This document shows, in pieces, positions 29,590 to 39,549 of a stretch of DNA of 64,000 nucleotides. Each line of letters opens with the position of its first letter. Positions within the stretch are counted from its first letter, which is position 1. The notes below the pieces were generated by a model. That model saw only the letters and a list, made by a program, of their open reading frames with translations. It searched no databases and was not told the origin of the DNA. The position numbers were made by a program, and so were the translations under genes. This DNA is from Actinostola sp. cb2023 (Eukaryota; Cnidaria; Anthozoa; Actiniaria; Actinostolidae), in NCBI GenBank assembly GCA_033675265.1, contig JAUJYZ010001087.1, positions 644,501 to 708,500 on the forward strand. Reading direction: 5' to 3'.

Positions 29590-29835
29590 TCACAGGCAGA
29601 GGTGATTTAGACTCGATTTATGCTTTTGAAAAATTAAAATTCCACGCGCGGAGGGCTGTTTGCAACAACGCGCCAGCTTCAAAGGTAGCAGAGCACTCAA
29701 ACGCAACTGGTCACCAGCTGAATTTCAAAGAAACAAGAATCGTCGAGACAGAAAAGAACTACCACCAAAGACTGTTTCTGGAATCCTGGCATTCCATTAA
29801 AGACCCAAAGTCAAAGAATGATATACACCTACATG
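29590..29835 (+). pseudogene. PLE GIY-YIG C-terminal relic
   Basis: Within an open frame (29475-29879) the segment ASKVAEHSNATGHQLNFKET followed by RIVETEKNYHQRLFLESWHS has the H...TGH...E...R...E-W pattern of the PLE endonuclease seen at 8507-9253. Upstream codons (MLKHYNKCHVSFYIHF) are unrelated. The RT and the CxxC/YVG core are missing. Confidence 0.65.
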
Positions 29836-30132
29836 TATTTCAAAAAAGGTTGTCGAGGACATCAGTCCATAGGCAATAGGTCGTTCTAAGACCGAACTGC
29901 ATTATCGTAACAGCTTGAATGTCGTAATTTGATTCAAAATTTGTCTTGGCAGTCAGTTCAGTCAGTCAGAAGCCTGGCATGATTGAATTCAAATAGTTAT
30001 AATATCATACAGCTTTTCATACAGGAAGTGCTATCTTTGGCTATTCAAGCTGTTACCATAATGCAGTTCGGTCTTAGAACGACCTATTGCCTATGGACTG
30101 ATGTCCTCGACAACCTTTTTTGAAATAGGTGA
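29818..30132. repeat. Palindromic repeat hosting BEL-1
   Basis: CCATAGGCAATAGGTCGTTC...CAGTTCGGTCTTAG arms mirror each other (29855-29910 against 30050-30115) and extend to TACACC...TTTCAAAAAAGG. The mirrored GGTGTATA half lies beyond the BEL-1 3' LTR at 37276, showing that BEL-1 inserted into the right arm. Confidence 0.75.
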
Positions 30133-30487
30133 TGTTGTTACGTTTTTGGGATCCCTGTGCGGGATTTCCCAGGAGCCCTTGCGGGCGGTATTTGACCACG
30201 AGGGTCAGCCATGTTTAAGGGTCTGTTCGAGTTTGACATTGATACTGGACTGTTTATAGATGTGAACTAGCTTTGTGCTGAATTCCCGAATCCGCACATG
30301 TGTAAGTTTCAGAATTGCGTAGTATATTATGTAATCTATTATTGACATTATTCTTTTTCTCTAGCGAATCCTCTTGTTAATGTAAATGTGAACCCGAGAC
30401 CCGAGTTGGAATGTGACATAAGGATTTCGAATTTTGAGCATTAAAACTAGTCTAAGACTTCATGAACAACCAGAAAACGACTTAACA
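30133..30487 (+). repeat. BEL-1 5' LTR
   Basis: Starts TGTTGTTACG and ends CGACTTAACA, with the TG...CA ends of LTR retrotransposons. AATGTAAATG and ATTAAAAC AT-rich boxes lie in the second half. Confidence 0.9.
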
Positions 30488-30562
30488 TCATTCTACATGG
30501 AAACAAGGTGATGAAAGTCCAGACCGTGATGAGTACCCAGAAGAAATCACTCGCTGGATTCC

Positions 30563-32557
30563 GTGAGTACACAATTGAAGAATTGTAAGAGCAGTATCGA
30601 GAACCCCAGCGACGTGAACGCCATTGAGACTACCTGGAAAGTTCTTGATGGAGCTTGGAATAAGTATGAACAGTGTTATGAATCGTATATTGAACGAGAA
30701 TTACCCGACGAAGAGTTAGAACAAGCGAAATCAATATTTATCAAAACACAAGATGAATGCATTGACACTAAGAGATTAGTGAATGACGTAATAGTGAAAT
30801 TGACAACCTCGAATACATATCAAAAATCGAAAGGATCGAAATCAATCAAGTCAGAATCGTCTAAACAGACAAGAATAAGAGAAATGAAGAGAAAAATTGA
30901 GATGAAAAAGCTAATGCTAGTGCAAGAAGCAGAATTAGCACAGAATGAAATGGAACGAAAAACGATTGAGATGGAATTTGAACAGAAAAAGAGAGCTTGT
31001 GAGCTACGATTTAAAATACAACTAGCAGAAAAGGAAGCTGAATTTTTGGAAGAAGAGAATAGCGAAACAGGAAGCAACTTCAGTCTAGAAAGGGACGGTG
31101 AGCTTAATCTCCTACCACCTCTAGCTGAACAAGAGAAAGTCAAGGCCTGGGTCGACAACCGCCTGCTGAACCATGGGGCAGCAGAACTCCAACCACCATC
31201 TGAAACCCCAGGTGAGCTGATTACCGAGAACAAACCACAAATTGATGCGAAAAGAGAAACCGCTGACACAGAGACTGCAGGCTTAAAAATTGAAAAACAA
31301 GATGCTGACAAGCTGAATGCCAAAAAGCATACTGCACATCAATCTGAACAGATGACCTACAGTTCTGTCCTTCGTAATCAAGCAGTGATGATGAAGTTGA
31401 CGATGCTTCAAGCCATGCAGCCAATTAAGTTTACTGGTAATCCTGCCGACTACCCCACCTTTAGAAACAGACTGAAAGACAATCTAGAAGATGGAATCCT
31501 AAGCGACACCCAGAAGTCAGAGTTCCTCCCTAAATTCCTAAGTGGAGAAACATATGAAGTTGCCGAGAGAATCTCAGGGTGTTCGTATGAAGATACAATG
31601 AAGATCTTGGAACAGCGTTATGGACAGCCGGGTACTGTGGCTGCAGCTTGTATAGAGAACCTGACAAGGGGCCCGAAATTACAGAACACCGACTACACTG
31701 GTCTTCGAAACTTTGCAGAACAACTGGAGTCAGCATCCAGGAAACTACTTGGCGCCTATGAGTCTGAAGTGAGCGCCACAACGAACCTCAAGCAAATCAT
31801 CAGCCGTCTCCCCAACTACCTTATCAACAAGTGGGGGGATACCTCGTACAACATCAGAGAGAGGGGAGCGGCCCCAAAGTTGTCCGACCTGGCAGCCTTT
31901 GTAAAGCGACAAGCTGCAATTAAGAATGATCCCTGCTTTGTAAATTCTGGAAGTACCGAAAGTAAAGTAAGACCGGCACCAAAACAACCTGAAACGTTTG
32001 ACAGAGCACCTGGGTTCCGAAGGCAAACTTCATCCTTTGCTACTAATCTTAAACCAAGTGACCACAGTACAAACCCACCTTTTGATAACCACAACACACT
32101 CTTGCTTTGTTCACTGTGTGCAGGGTCGTGCTGCTCATTGCCCGAATGCCCAGACTTCCAGCGGTGGGGCTTACCGCGCCGCTGGGACCATGTCAAGCGA
32201 ATGAGACTCTGTCACGTGTGCTTAAAACCTGGGAACATGCGAGCAAAATGTGAATCAACAAAATTCTGTAAATGCGGAAGTGACCGACGACATCACCAGC
32301 TACTACACAACCCTCCAAGAACAAGCGAAGATGATGTTGAACAGAATCGTCCTCTAGAAAATAAACGAAACTCAGGGACACAAGAAGTGTCAGATGACAA
32401 ATACATGCACAGCGATCAACAAAGAACAACAGAACAAAGCCATACTGTTACATGTGGTACCAGTAAAGATAATGGCACCGAATGGCAAGTCATTAACAAC
32501 CTACGGACTCCTCGACAATGCCTCGCGCGGAACCGTGATCTGCGTGGATGTAGCTAG
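30563..32557 (+). CDS. gag: BEL-1 gag polyprotein
   Basis: 664 codons. It packages element RNA into virus-like particles in the cytoplasm. Order: N-terminal helical part; long charged coiled coil (about 95-170, MKRKIEMKKLMLVQEAELAQ); DUF1759-type retro-gag domain (about 285-440, from PIKFTGNPADYPTFRNRLKD); and zinc-knuckle-like Cys/His clusters (about 525-605: CSLC, CHVCLKPGNMRAKC, CKCG...HH). The frame opens with GTG at 30563. The likely true start is ATG 30529 (MSTQKKSLAGFREY), which is in another frame and hits a stop near 30586, so the 5' end may hold a further indel. It overlaps pol by 164 nt in a different frame. Confidence 0.85.
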   Translation: MSTQLKNCKSSIENPSDVNAIETTWKVLDGAWNKYEQCYESYIERELPDEELEQAKSIFIKTQDECIDTKRLVNDVIVKLTTSNTYQKSKGSKSIKSESSKQTRIREMKRKIEMKKLMLVQEAELAQNEMERKTIEMEFEQKKRACELRFKIQLAEKEAEFLEEENSETGSNFSLERDGELNLLPPLAEQEKVKAWVDNRLLNHGAAELQPPSETPGELITENKPQIDAKRETADTETAGLKIEKQDADKLNAKKHTAHQSEQMTYSSVLRNQAVMMKLTMLQAMQPIKFTGNPADYPTFRNRLKDNLEDGILSDTQKSEFLPKFLSGETYEVAERISGCSYEDTMKILEQRYGQPGTVAAACIENLTRGPKLQNTDYTGLRNFAEQLESASRKLLGAYESEVSATTNLKQIISRLPNYLINKWGDTSYNIRERGAAPKLSDLAAFVKRQAAIKNDPCFVNSGSTESKVRPAPKQPETFDRAPGFRRQTSSFATNLKPSDHSTNPPFDNHNTLLLCSLCAGSCCSLPECPDFQRWGLPRRWDHVKRMRLCHVCLKPGNMRAKCESTKFCKCGSDRRHHQLLHNPPRTSEDDVEQNRPLENKRNSGTQEVSDDKYMHSDQQRTTEQSHTVTCGTSKDNGTEWQVINNLRTPRQCLARNRDLRGCS

Positions 32558-33986
32558 GAAACTGGGTCTGAAAGGACAAAAAGAACAGATTGCTGTGACG
32601 TTAACCGGAAAAACTGATGAGATTCTAGAAGTTGTAAACTTTAAACTGCAGTCAGCCAGTGGAGCAGGAGAAACTATTGAAGTTGAAGATGGTCTTGTTT
32701 CTGAAAAGTTCAACATATCAGAACAGTATCTCCCCAAGGACATTGACCTCAGCCACCACCCTCACTTAAAGGACATTAAAATTCCTGATGTCGAGATAAG
32801 CAAAGTTTCTGTGCTGATTGGCAAGGACGTTGATTATGCCCATGAGGTGTTGGAAGTGAGGAAATCAAGCACACCCGAGAGTGAACTGAAAGCACTAAGA
32901 GGGCCACTTGGTTGGGTCATCACTGGAACTACTAGAGGAAAAAATGGTCGTAGCCTGCTCAATTTCAACTGTACTGACTATGATAGAAAACTACACGATC
33001 AAGTAGAAAGATTCTGGAAGATGGAAGCATTTGGGACTAAGAGGGCTAGCAAACAAGAGGTAGCTATAGATGGTGCTGTGTCGCCTTACATATCACACGA
33101 TGTATCAAGAGAAGACATGCGAGCAACAGAGATTCTGAGGACAACAGCCAAGTTCACTGATGGTCACTATGAGACGGGATTGCTTTGGCGACATGACGAT
33201 GTGAAACTACCAAGCAACCGTAGAGAAGCAGAAACAAGGTTATCCAGCCTGAAGCGGAAGTTTCGTCAAGAGCCGGAACTTGAAACTAAGTATCGTACAA
33301 CAATGGAAGGCTACATCGCAAAAGGACACGCTCGCAAGTTGTCGCCTGAAGAAGCTAGCAAAGTTGGACCTAGAACATGGTACTTACCGCATTTCGCTGT
33401 TACCAACGAAAACAAGCCTGGTAAGGTACGCATAGTGTTTGATGCAGCAGCAGAACATCATGGAACATCCCTAAACAAGAACCTCTTACAAGGGCCGGAT
33501 TCCACCAACAGTTTGGCAGGTGTGCTGATAAGATTTCGTGAAGATATAGTAGCTGTCGTAGCGGATATCGAAAGCATGTTTCACCAGGTGAGGGTGCGTG
33601 ACAAAGACCAGGATTCACTACGATTTCTGTGGTGGGGTGAAAATACTGAAGAGCCACCTGATGAGTACGTTATGACAGTGCACATTTTCGGAGCTGCGGA
33701 CTCTCCCTGTTCAGCCAATTCAATGTTGAAGAAGACAGCTGATGATAACGAGAAGGACTTTGATCCTGTTACTGTTGAAACTGTACGACATAACTTTTAC
33801 GTTGATGATGTACTAAAATCAGTACCGACAGCATCCGCTGCAACTCGACTAGCTGAACAGCTGACTGAAATATGTGCTAAAGGAGGGTTTAACCTTACCA
33901 AGTTTATGAGCAACAACCGTCAAGTTTTAGCGAAGATACCATCTGAGAAGAGAGCAATGCCGACCCTCAATCTCGACCCCGGATGA
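32394..33986 (+). CDS. pol: BEL-1 pol, part 1: protease and reverse transcriptase
   Basis: 530 codons. Starts with a Peptidase_A17-like domain; the active-site region reads YGLLDNASRGTVIC, with Asp kept but the usual Ser-Gly changed. RT follows: VFDAAAEHHGTSLN, motif A VADIESMFHQVRV, motif B-like HIFGAADSPCSANS and catalytic YVDD (NFYVDDVLKS). It ends abruptly after LNLDPG. The sense continues in the next frame as DDLPVDRALGMRW, so one extra base, probably in the CCCC run 33977-33980, causes the stop. The start ATG is arbitrary because pol is normally fused to gag. Confidence 0.85.
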   Translation: MTNTCTAINKEQQNKAILLHVVPVKIMAPNGKSLTTYGLLDNASRGTVICVDVARKLGLKGQKEQIAVTLTGKTDEILEVVNFKLQSASGAGETIEVEDGLVSEKFNISEQYLPKDIDLSHHPHLKDIKIPDVEISKVSVLIGKDVDYAHEVLEVRKSSTPESELKALRGPLGWVITGTTRGKNGRSLLNFNCTDYDRKLHDQVERFWKMEAFGTKRASKQEVAIDGAVSPYISHDVSREDMRATEILRTTAKFTDGHYETGLLWRHDDVKLPSNRREAETRLSSLKRKFRQEPELETKYRTTMEGYIAKGHARKLSPEEASKVGPRTWYLPHFAVTNENKPGKVRIVFDAAAEHHGTSLNKNLLQGPDSTNSLAGVLIRFREDIVAVVADIESMFHQVRVRDKDQDSLRFLWWGENTEEPPDEYVMTVHIFGAADSPCSANSMLKKTADDNEKDFDPVTVETVRHNFYVDDVLKSVPTASAATRLAEQLTEICAKGGFNLTKFMSNNRQVLAKIPSEKRAMPTLNLDPG

Positions 33987-33987
33987 C

Positions 33988-36066
33988 TTGCCTGTGGACC
34001 GAGCTCTCGGAATGCGTTGGAACATTGAAGGTGATACATTTGGATTTAAAGTCTCTGACCGGAACAAGCCTGATACCATGAGAGGTGTGCTATCTACAAT
34101 TTCGTCAGTGTTTGACCCTTTGAATATCGCAGCTCCAATAATACTACCAGCCAAGCGCATCATGCAAACCCTTTGGCGCCAAAAGCACTCGTGGGACCAA
34201 GAACTTTCTGGAGAAGTCCTCCGAAGTTGGCAAAAAAGGAAGAAGAACTTACCTCTCCTTGAGACGGCTAACATACCAAGATGTTACTTCACCCGCGCAG
34301 ACCATGAAGACGCGATGCTACAACTACATCACTTCTGTGACGCGTCTGAAGATGGGTATGGTACAGTGACCTACTTACGGACGGAGTACCCAGATGGCTT
34401 TATCAAATGCTCATTTGTCACTGGAAAATCAAAAACTGCACCAATAAAGAGCGTAAGCATACCTCGACTTGAACTACAAGGGGCATTACTAGCCGCACGT
34501 GTTGACCACGCCGTACGAAATGAATTACGTTCATTCCACTTTGAGAAAGTGGTCTTCTGGACAGACTCGATGATCACTTTGAACTACATTAACAACGAAA
34601 GTCGATGCTTCAAGACCTATGTGGCAAACCGAATAACTGAAATCAGAGAACTGACTAACCCGGAGCAATGGAGACATTGCCCTGGGAAGTTGAACCCCGC
34701 TGACGATGTGAGCCGTGGTTTAGAGATGGAGGAATTCTTGAAAAACGAGCGCTGGATCAACGGACCAGCCTTCCTTGCAGGACACGCAGACAAGTGGCCA
34801 GAGAATAAGTACGTAGCTATGTCAGAGGACGGGCTCGAAGCGAAGAAGGAGGTATACACAACCAATCTCGAAACCGTAACAACGGTAGCTGATCTCATAA
34901 ATAATTCTTCAAGTTGGACACCTGTTCTCCGAAAGGTCGCATGGCTATTGAAGTTCCTGAACTGGATCAAGAACAAATCATCGAAGAAGATGCATGAAAA
35001 GCTACTACCAACCCAGAAGGTGATAAGCAACGAAGACATAGAGAGAGCAAAGAGAAAAGTCACAACCCTCGTTCAAAAGAGTGCCTATCCAGAAGAAATG
35101 AATATGCTGAATACAGGAAAGCAAGTGAAAGCGTCAAGCAAGATCAATAGACTGAAGCCAGTCAAAAAAGAAGACGGAGTTATGAGAGTTGGAGGAAGAA
35201 TCTCCATGGCACCAATCTCCGCAGACGCCAAGAACCCAATGATATTGCCTAAAGAGCATCACCTTACGACATTACTGATTCGCCACATTCATGAAAGCAA
35301 TGCCCGTTGTGGAGTGGAACAAGTATTGTGCCTTTCACGAGAACAGTTTTGGATAGTTAAAGCGAGAGCGGCCATCAAGAAAGTGCTTGGCAAGTGCATT
35401 CACTGCCGAAAACAGATGTCACCGAAAGTCCAACAACAAATGGCAGAACTTCCAAAAGTTCGACTGACCCCATTTGAACCCCCGTTTTCCTATTCGGGAG
35501 TAGATTACTTTGGACCATTCCTGGTCAAGCGAGGAAGAGGAAAGGTGCAAGAAAAGCGTTGGGGAGCCATATTTGTCTGTATGAACACGAGAGCTATCCA
35601 TCTAGAGGTAGCAAAATCCCTCGAAACTGACGACTTCATCCTGGTATTAACACGATTTCTGAATCGTCGAGGTCATGTGAAAGAGCTTCGCTCGGACAAT
35701 GGTACAAACTTTGTCGGTGCTGACAGAGAGATTTCAGAAGCAATAAAGAAGATGGATCTCCACAAGCTTGGCCGCAAGTTAGCAGAGAGGGGATGCAACT
35801 GGATCTTCCATCCTCCCGGCGCGTCACACATGTCGGGGGTATGGGAAAGATTAGTACGAACTGTCAAGAGAAGTCTAAAGGCTGTCCTCGGCAAAGATTC
35901 GCTGAATGATGAAGTTCTGAACACGGTTTTCACCGAAGCTGAACGCATCGCAAATTCCAGACCACTGACTCGAAATCCTTCAACTCTAGACGATGACGAG
36001 GCCTTGACGCCCAATCATTTCTTGAACATAAGGCCTTCTACGAACATACCTCCAAGGTGTAGTTGA
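33988..36066 (+). CDS. pol: BEL-1 pol, part 2: RT thumb, RNase H and integrase
   Basis: 692 codons in the frame that continues part 1; the frame is open from before 33988 and the true product has no start here. RNase H shows HHFCDASEDGYG, PRLELQGALLAARV and FWTDSM (D, E, D). The integrase has an HH...CC zinc domain (EHHLTTLLIRHIHE, CIHCRKQ), then core residues in SGVDYFGPF, RSDNGTNFVG and GVWERLVRTVK (D, D, E). It ends at TNIPPRCS because of one extra base near CCAAGG (36052-36057). Afterwards the sense resumes as GVVDEKDKFSRKRW. Confidence 0.88.
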   Translation: MPVDRALGMRWNIEGDTFGFKVSDRNKPDTMRGVLSTISSVFDPLNIAAPIILPAKRIMQTLWRQKHSWDQELSGEVLRSWQKRKKNLPLLETANIPRCYFTRADHEDAMLQLHHFCDASEDGYGTVTYLRTEYPDGFIKCSFVTGKSKTAPIKSVSIPRLELQGALLAARVDHAVRNELRSFHFEKVVFWTDSMITLNYINNESRCFKTYVANRITEIRELTNPEQWRHCPGKLNPADDVSRGLEMEEFLKNERWINGPAFLAGHADKWPENKYVAMSEDGLEAKKEVYTTNLETVTTVADLINNSSSWTPVLRKVAWLLKFLNWIKNKSSKKMHEKLLPTQKVISNEDIERAKRKVTTLVQKSAYPEEMNMLNTGKQVKASSKINRLKPVKKEDGVMRVGGRISMAPISADAKNPMILPKEHHLTTLLIRHIHESNARCGVEQVLCLSREQFWIVKARAAIKKVLGKCIHCRKQMSPKVQQQMAELPKVRLTPFEPPFSYSGVDYFGPFLVKRGRGKVQEKRWGAIFVCMNTRAIHLEVAKSLETDDFILVLTRFLNRRGHVKELRSDNGTNFVGADREISEAIKKMDLHKLGRKLAERGCNWIFHPPGASHMSGVWERLVRTVKRSLKAVLGKDSLNDEVLNTVFTEAERIANSRPLTRNPSTLDDDEALTPNHFLNIRPSTNIPPRCS

Positions 36067-36394
36067 CGAGAAAGACAAGTTCAGCAGAAAACGCTGGCGA
36101 CAAGCCCAGCTGTTATCTAACCACTACTGGAACCGTTGGTTAAAGGAGTACGTGCCTTCCCTACAGGAAAGACAAAAGTGGCACCAGAAACAGAGGAATT
36201 TATGTGAAAACGACTTGGTGCTAGTAGCAGATGACAACGTCCCTAGAAACAAGTGGACCTTGGGAAGGATTGTCAACGCGATTGCAGGCCCTGATGGACT
36301 AGTGAGGACAGTAGAGGTGAAGTCCAATGGCGTAATCCTGAAGCGACCCGCAACCAAGATCTGTCTCCTGGAAGGGGATGAAAATGAACTTTGA
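36056..36394 (+). CDS. pol: BEL-1 pol, part 3: DUF5641-like C-terminus
   Basis: About 112 codons in a third frame. FSRKRWRQAQLLSNHYWNRW, KEYVPSLQERQKW, NDLVLVADDNVPRNKW and a final CLLEGDENEL match the C-terminal domain that follows the integrase in BEL/Pao pol. An equivalent segment ends the pol of BEL-2. The end of the coding region is the TGA at 36392-36394. Confidence 0.85.
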   Translation, partial: GVVDEKDKFSRKRWRQAQLLSNHYWNRWLKEYVPSLQERQKWHQKQRNLCENDLVLVADDNVPRNKWTLGRIVNAIAGPDGLVRTVEVKSNGVILKRPATKICLLEGDENEL

Positions 36395-36460
36395 AAGACA
36401 ATAAGAACTCATACTGGTTTTAGTTAGCTAATGAACTCTAGCCGTTCATGGGAGGCGGGA

Positions 36461-37275
36461 TGTTGTTACGTTTTTGGGATCCCTGTGCGGGATTTCCCAG
36501 GAGCCCTTGCGGGCGGTATTTGACCACGAGGGTCAGCCATGTTTAAAGTGCCTATAACCCCTGTGAGTTTGTTTTAAAATTCGATTATATATTAAGTGAA
36601 TAGTTGCAGGTTTCAGTATATTGTGATTTGAACTTCGCGTTTGTGAGTTATAGAGGTTTGAAATCGGGATATGTTAATTTGGTGACGTAACTTAAGGAAT
36701 GATGCCATAGCTTATTTAGCTGTGTTCTTACTGAAATAGGATAAAAAGTTTATCAAATCATATCTATAAACTGGGAAAAGATATTGCAAGTTTCAAAATG
36801 TCAGTAGTTTGCACAAGTGTGTTTTTGTATAAGACCTGATTCCTAAAGTGCGTCATTTTGACGTCATCTGATTTCCATATCGCGTTTTCAAACCTCTATA
36901 ACTTGCAAACGCGAAGTTCAAATCACAAAATACTGAAACCTGCAACTATTCACTTAATATATAATCGATTTTTAAAACAAACTCACAGGGGTTATAGGCA
37001 CTTTAAGGGTCTGTTCGAGTTTGACATTGATACTGGACTGTTTATAGATGTGAACTAGCTTTGTGCTGAATTCCCGAATCCGCACATGTGTAAGTTTCAG
37101 AATTGCGTAGTATATTATGTAATCTATTATTGACATTATTCTTTTTCTCTAGCGAATCCTCTTGTTAATGTAAATGTGAACCCGAGACCCGAGTTGGAAT
37201 GTGACATAAGGATTTCGAATTTTGAGCATTAAAACTAGTCTAAGACTTCACGAACAACCAGAAAACGACTTAACA
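36461..37275 (+). repeat. BEL-1 3' LTR, interrupted by MITE
   Basis: Same 355 bp as the 5' LTR, split after GCCATGTTTAA by a 456-bp MITE and its TTAA duplication. Ends CGACTTAACA. Confidence 0.92.
36547..37002. mobile_element. 456-bp TTAA MITE in BEL-1 3' LTR
   Basis: AGTGCCTATAACCCCTGTGA mirrors TCACAGGGGTTATAGGCACT. Arms of about 125 bp, flanked by TTAA at 36543-36546 and 37003-37006. The 5' LTR gives the exact empty site (GTTTAAGGGTC). Younger than BEL-1, and no transposase inside. Confidence 0.92.
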
Positions 37276-37644
37276 GGTGTATATTCGGAACTCTCACACA
37301 TTACATACGAAACATGATTAGTCATTAGTGTGTTTGAGAACTGTAGACAAAGCTAGTAGGAATTACATATGTATTAACTGTACAATATTAACTACAATGG
37401 GTAAATAGTTCAGGGATAATGTTTCTGTATCTGGATTATCTCCTATACTAAGAGAATCAAGGTAAAGTCTGACACTTTCGAGTTAGGATTTCATCGATCG
37501 TTTCAGAAGTCCACTGAGCCTAGGCAAATTCTGAGCAAATGAAAAACGCTGAGAAGCTCATAAAAGAACACTGACGTCCTCTCGAAATGTCACTGAAGCG
37601 TTTGTCAACTTGATGAATAGTTCCAGCAGTAAATTTTAGTGCAA
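37276..37644. other. No gene seen
   Basis: The first ~10 bp complete the palindrome that BEL-1 split. The rest is AT-rich with no coding or RNA feature that I can support. Confidence 0.4.
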
Positions 37645-37838
37645 TTAAGAGTGGATGCCAGTAAGGATCGAGACTATTTCGTCAACTCAAAAAAATCGAA
37701 TTTAATTTTCCTTCACCATATCATTCCTTTCGATGACCTATTTTAGGGAAAAATACTAAAAAGTTCCAGCGATTTTTATTTTAGGAGAAATTTCCAGTTT
37801 TTAAAAACCCGTCTGTCGACTTAAAATTTTCGGCTAAA

Positions 37839-38087
37839 TTATAAGCCAACTTTGAACAATCGGTGTGTGTTCACCTCTAGCACTACATCAATGACATTAA
37901 GTACACTTAATAAACGTTTCATGGTCTTTTTTACTGGATAATGTATTTTTCTGTAACTTCTGTAGTTATTTTTCAAATTTGGTTTTAAAAAGGTATACTG
38001 AGCGCCATGAACGGAACGTTGAAATATAGGCAATGTTTGAGATACGAAAAAGGAATCTGGTACATACATTTTTGAAGACAACGCCAT
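37839..38087 (-). CDS. Arm ORF of fold-back family A, copy 2 left arm
   Basis: 82 codons, MALSSKMYVPDSFFV...VNTHRLFKVGL, homologous to the arm ORFs at 18674 and 19887 but shorter at the N-terminus. KMYVPDS, QTLPIFQR, LKPNLKN and VNTHR are shared. No known domain. Coding status uncertain. Confidence 0.25.
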   Translation of the reverse strand: MALSSKMYVPDSFFVSQTLPIFQRSVHGAQYTFLKPNLKNNYRSYRKIHYPVKKTMKRLLSVLNVIDVVLEVNTHRLFKVGL

Positions 38088-39088
38088 GTCCCAGGAAAGC
38101 TTTACGTTTGCTCTTTCAGTTTAGAAAGTTTCAAGCTTGGGAATTCAATGTAGCATTTTTGAGAAATAAAACTATTATGCTTGGGACTGCCAAAATTAGC
38201 ATAATTTTCGTCCTGTCGCGGACATTTTTGTCATCCAAACACACAAAACCTAACGCCAAAACACGACTATCTTGCATTTTTAGTTGATTGCTGCTGATGT
38301 AAAGCAATGTTCGAGTCAATAGGAATGATTTTCAACATGTTTGTGTTTCGAGAGTCGTAAATAACTCTCGCAAAAGTTAAAATTAGCATAGATGGTCGAT
38401 CTGATTACAGCGAATTTTTGTTTAAAAATACGAATTTTGTTTAAAAACAACGTTTATACGAAATTCCACCCATTCAAGCAAGTATGAATTCTGTTTAGTA
38501 TTATATTTTATGATAAAAACTATTATTTCATGCCGCAAAAGTTTTATTCGAAGGGCAGTGGCGTGACTTGCAGCAGTTACATTGCGTTTCATAATTGGCT
38601 TGTCAACAAAGTGGAGCATCGTGTCAAAATATCCGAACTCTTCATGATAAAGCGCCAGTTTGAACTAGAAATCAGTGCAATTGTTTGTAATCTTATTTGG
38701 AGCAAACTCTCTAATTTTTGAAAGAAATCTTATTTGGAGCAAACTCTAAGCATTTTAGAGTGAAAACCACAATTTTCGGAAACGGTGTTTATTTGATCAA
38801 TGAATCTGCTAATTGTCACTATTTTAGGAGCTTATGTGGCTGAAATAGCTCAAATATGGTTGAAAATAACTCTTATTAACTCCAAGATTGTTATCAGTTG
38901 GCAGCGATCAACTAAAAGTGCAAGATAGTCGTGTTTTGGAATTAAGTTTTTGTGTTTTAACGACAAAAATGTCCGCCACAGGACGAAAATTATGCTAATT
39001 TTGGCAGTGTCATGCATAATAGTTTTATTTCTCAAAAATGCTACATTGAATTCCCAAGCTTGAAACTTTCTAAACTGAAAGAGCAAAC

Positions 39089-39373
39089 GTGAAGCTTTCC
39101 TGGGACATGGCATTGTCTTCAAAAATGTATGTACCAGATTCCTTTTTCGTATCTCAAACATTGCCTATATTTCAACGTTCCGTTCATGGCGCTCAGTATA
39201 TCTTTTTAAAACCAAATTTGAAAAATAACTACAGAAGTTACAGAAAAATACATTATCCAGTAAAAAAGACCATGAAACGTTTATTAAGTGTACTTAATGT
39301 CATTGATGTAGTGCTAGAGGTGAACACACACCGACTGTTCAAAGTTGGCTTATTATTTAGCCGAAAATTTTAA
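39089..39373 (+). CDS. Arm ORF of fold-back family A, copy 2 right arm
   Basis: 94 codons, MKLSWDMALSSKMYVPDSFF onward, with the same conserved blocks as the other three arm ORFs and a short extension at the end because the usual stop is altered. Coding status uncertain. Confidence 0.25.
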   Translation: MKLSWDMALSSKMYVPDSFFVSQTLPIFQRSVHGAQYIFLKPNLKNNYRSYRKIHYPVKKTMKRLLSVLNVIDVVLEVNTHRLFKVGLLFSRKF

Positions 39374-39549
39374 GTCGACAGACAGGTTTTTAAAAACTGG
39401 AAATTTCTCCTAAAATAAAAATCGCTGGAACTTTTTAGTATTTTTCCCTAAAATAGGTCATCGAAAGGAATGATATGGTGAAGGAAAATTAAATTCGATT
39501 TTTTTGAGTTGACGAAATAGTCTCGATCCTTACTGGCATCCACTCTTAA

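Larger units (their letters stand above)
30133..37275 (+). mobile_element. BEL/Pao LTR retrotransposon BEL-1
   Basis: LTRs of 355 bp (30133-30487; 36461-37275 after removing a 460-bp insertion) differ by one base by eye (CTTCATGAAC against CTTCACGAAC). Flanks GGTGA and GGTGT give a 5-bp target duplication with one change. The interior encodes gag, an A17-type protease, RT, RNase H, integrase and the C-terminal DUF5641-like part, split by three frame changes. Young insertion, probably unable to make a full pol by itself unless the breaks are assembly errors. Confidence 0.92.
37649..39545. mobile_element. 1.9 kb TTAA-flanked fold-back element, family A copy 2
   Basis: Ends GAGTGGATGCCAGTAAGGAT and mirror, flanked by TTAA (37645-37648, 39546-39549). 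Related to 18484-20343 throughout the arms, with clear divergence. Arms of several hundred bp carry the same outward open frames (37839-38087 minus, 39089-39373 plus). No transposase. Confidence 0.85.

Noticed and set aside
30820..31323. 167-codon minus-strand ORF opposite BEL-1 gag
   Set aside because: Antisense shadow of the charged coiled-coil region (Ser/Phe-rich by complement).
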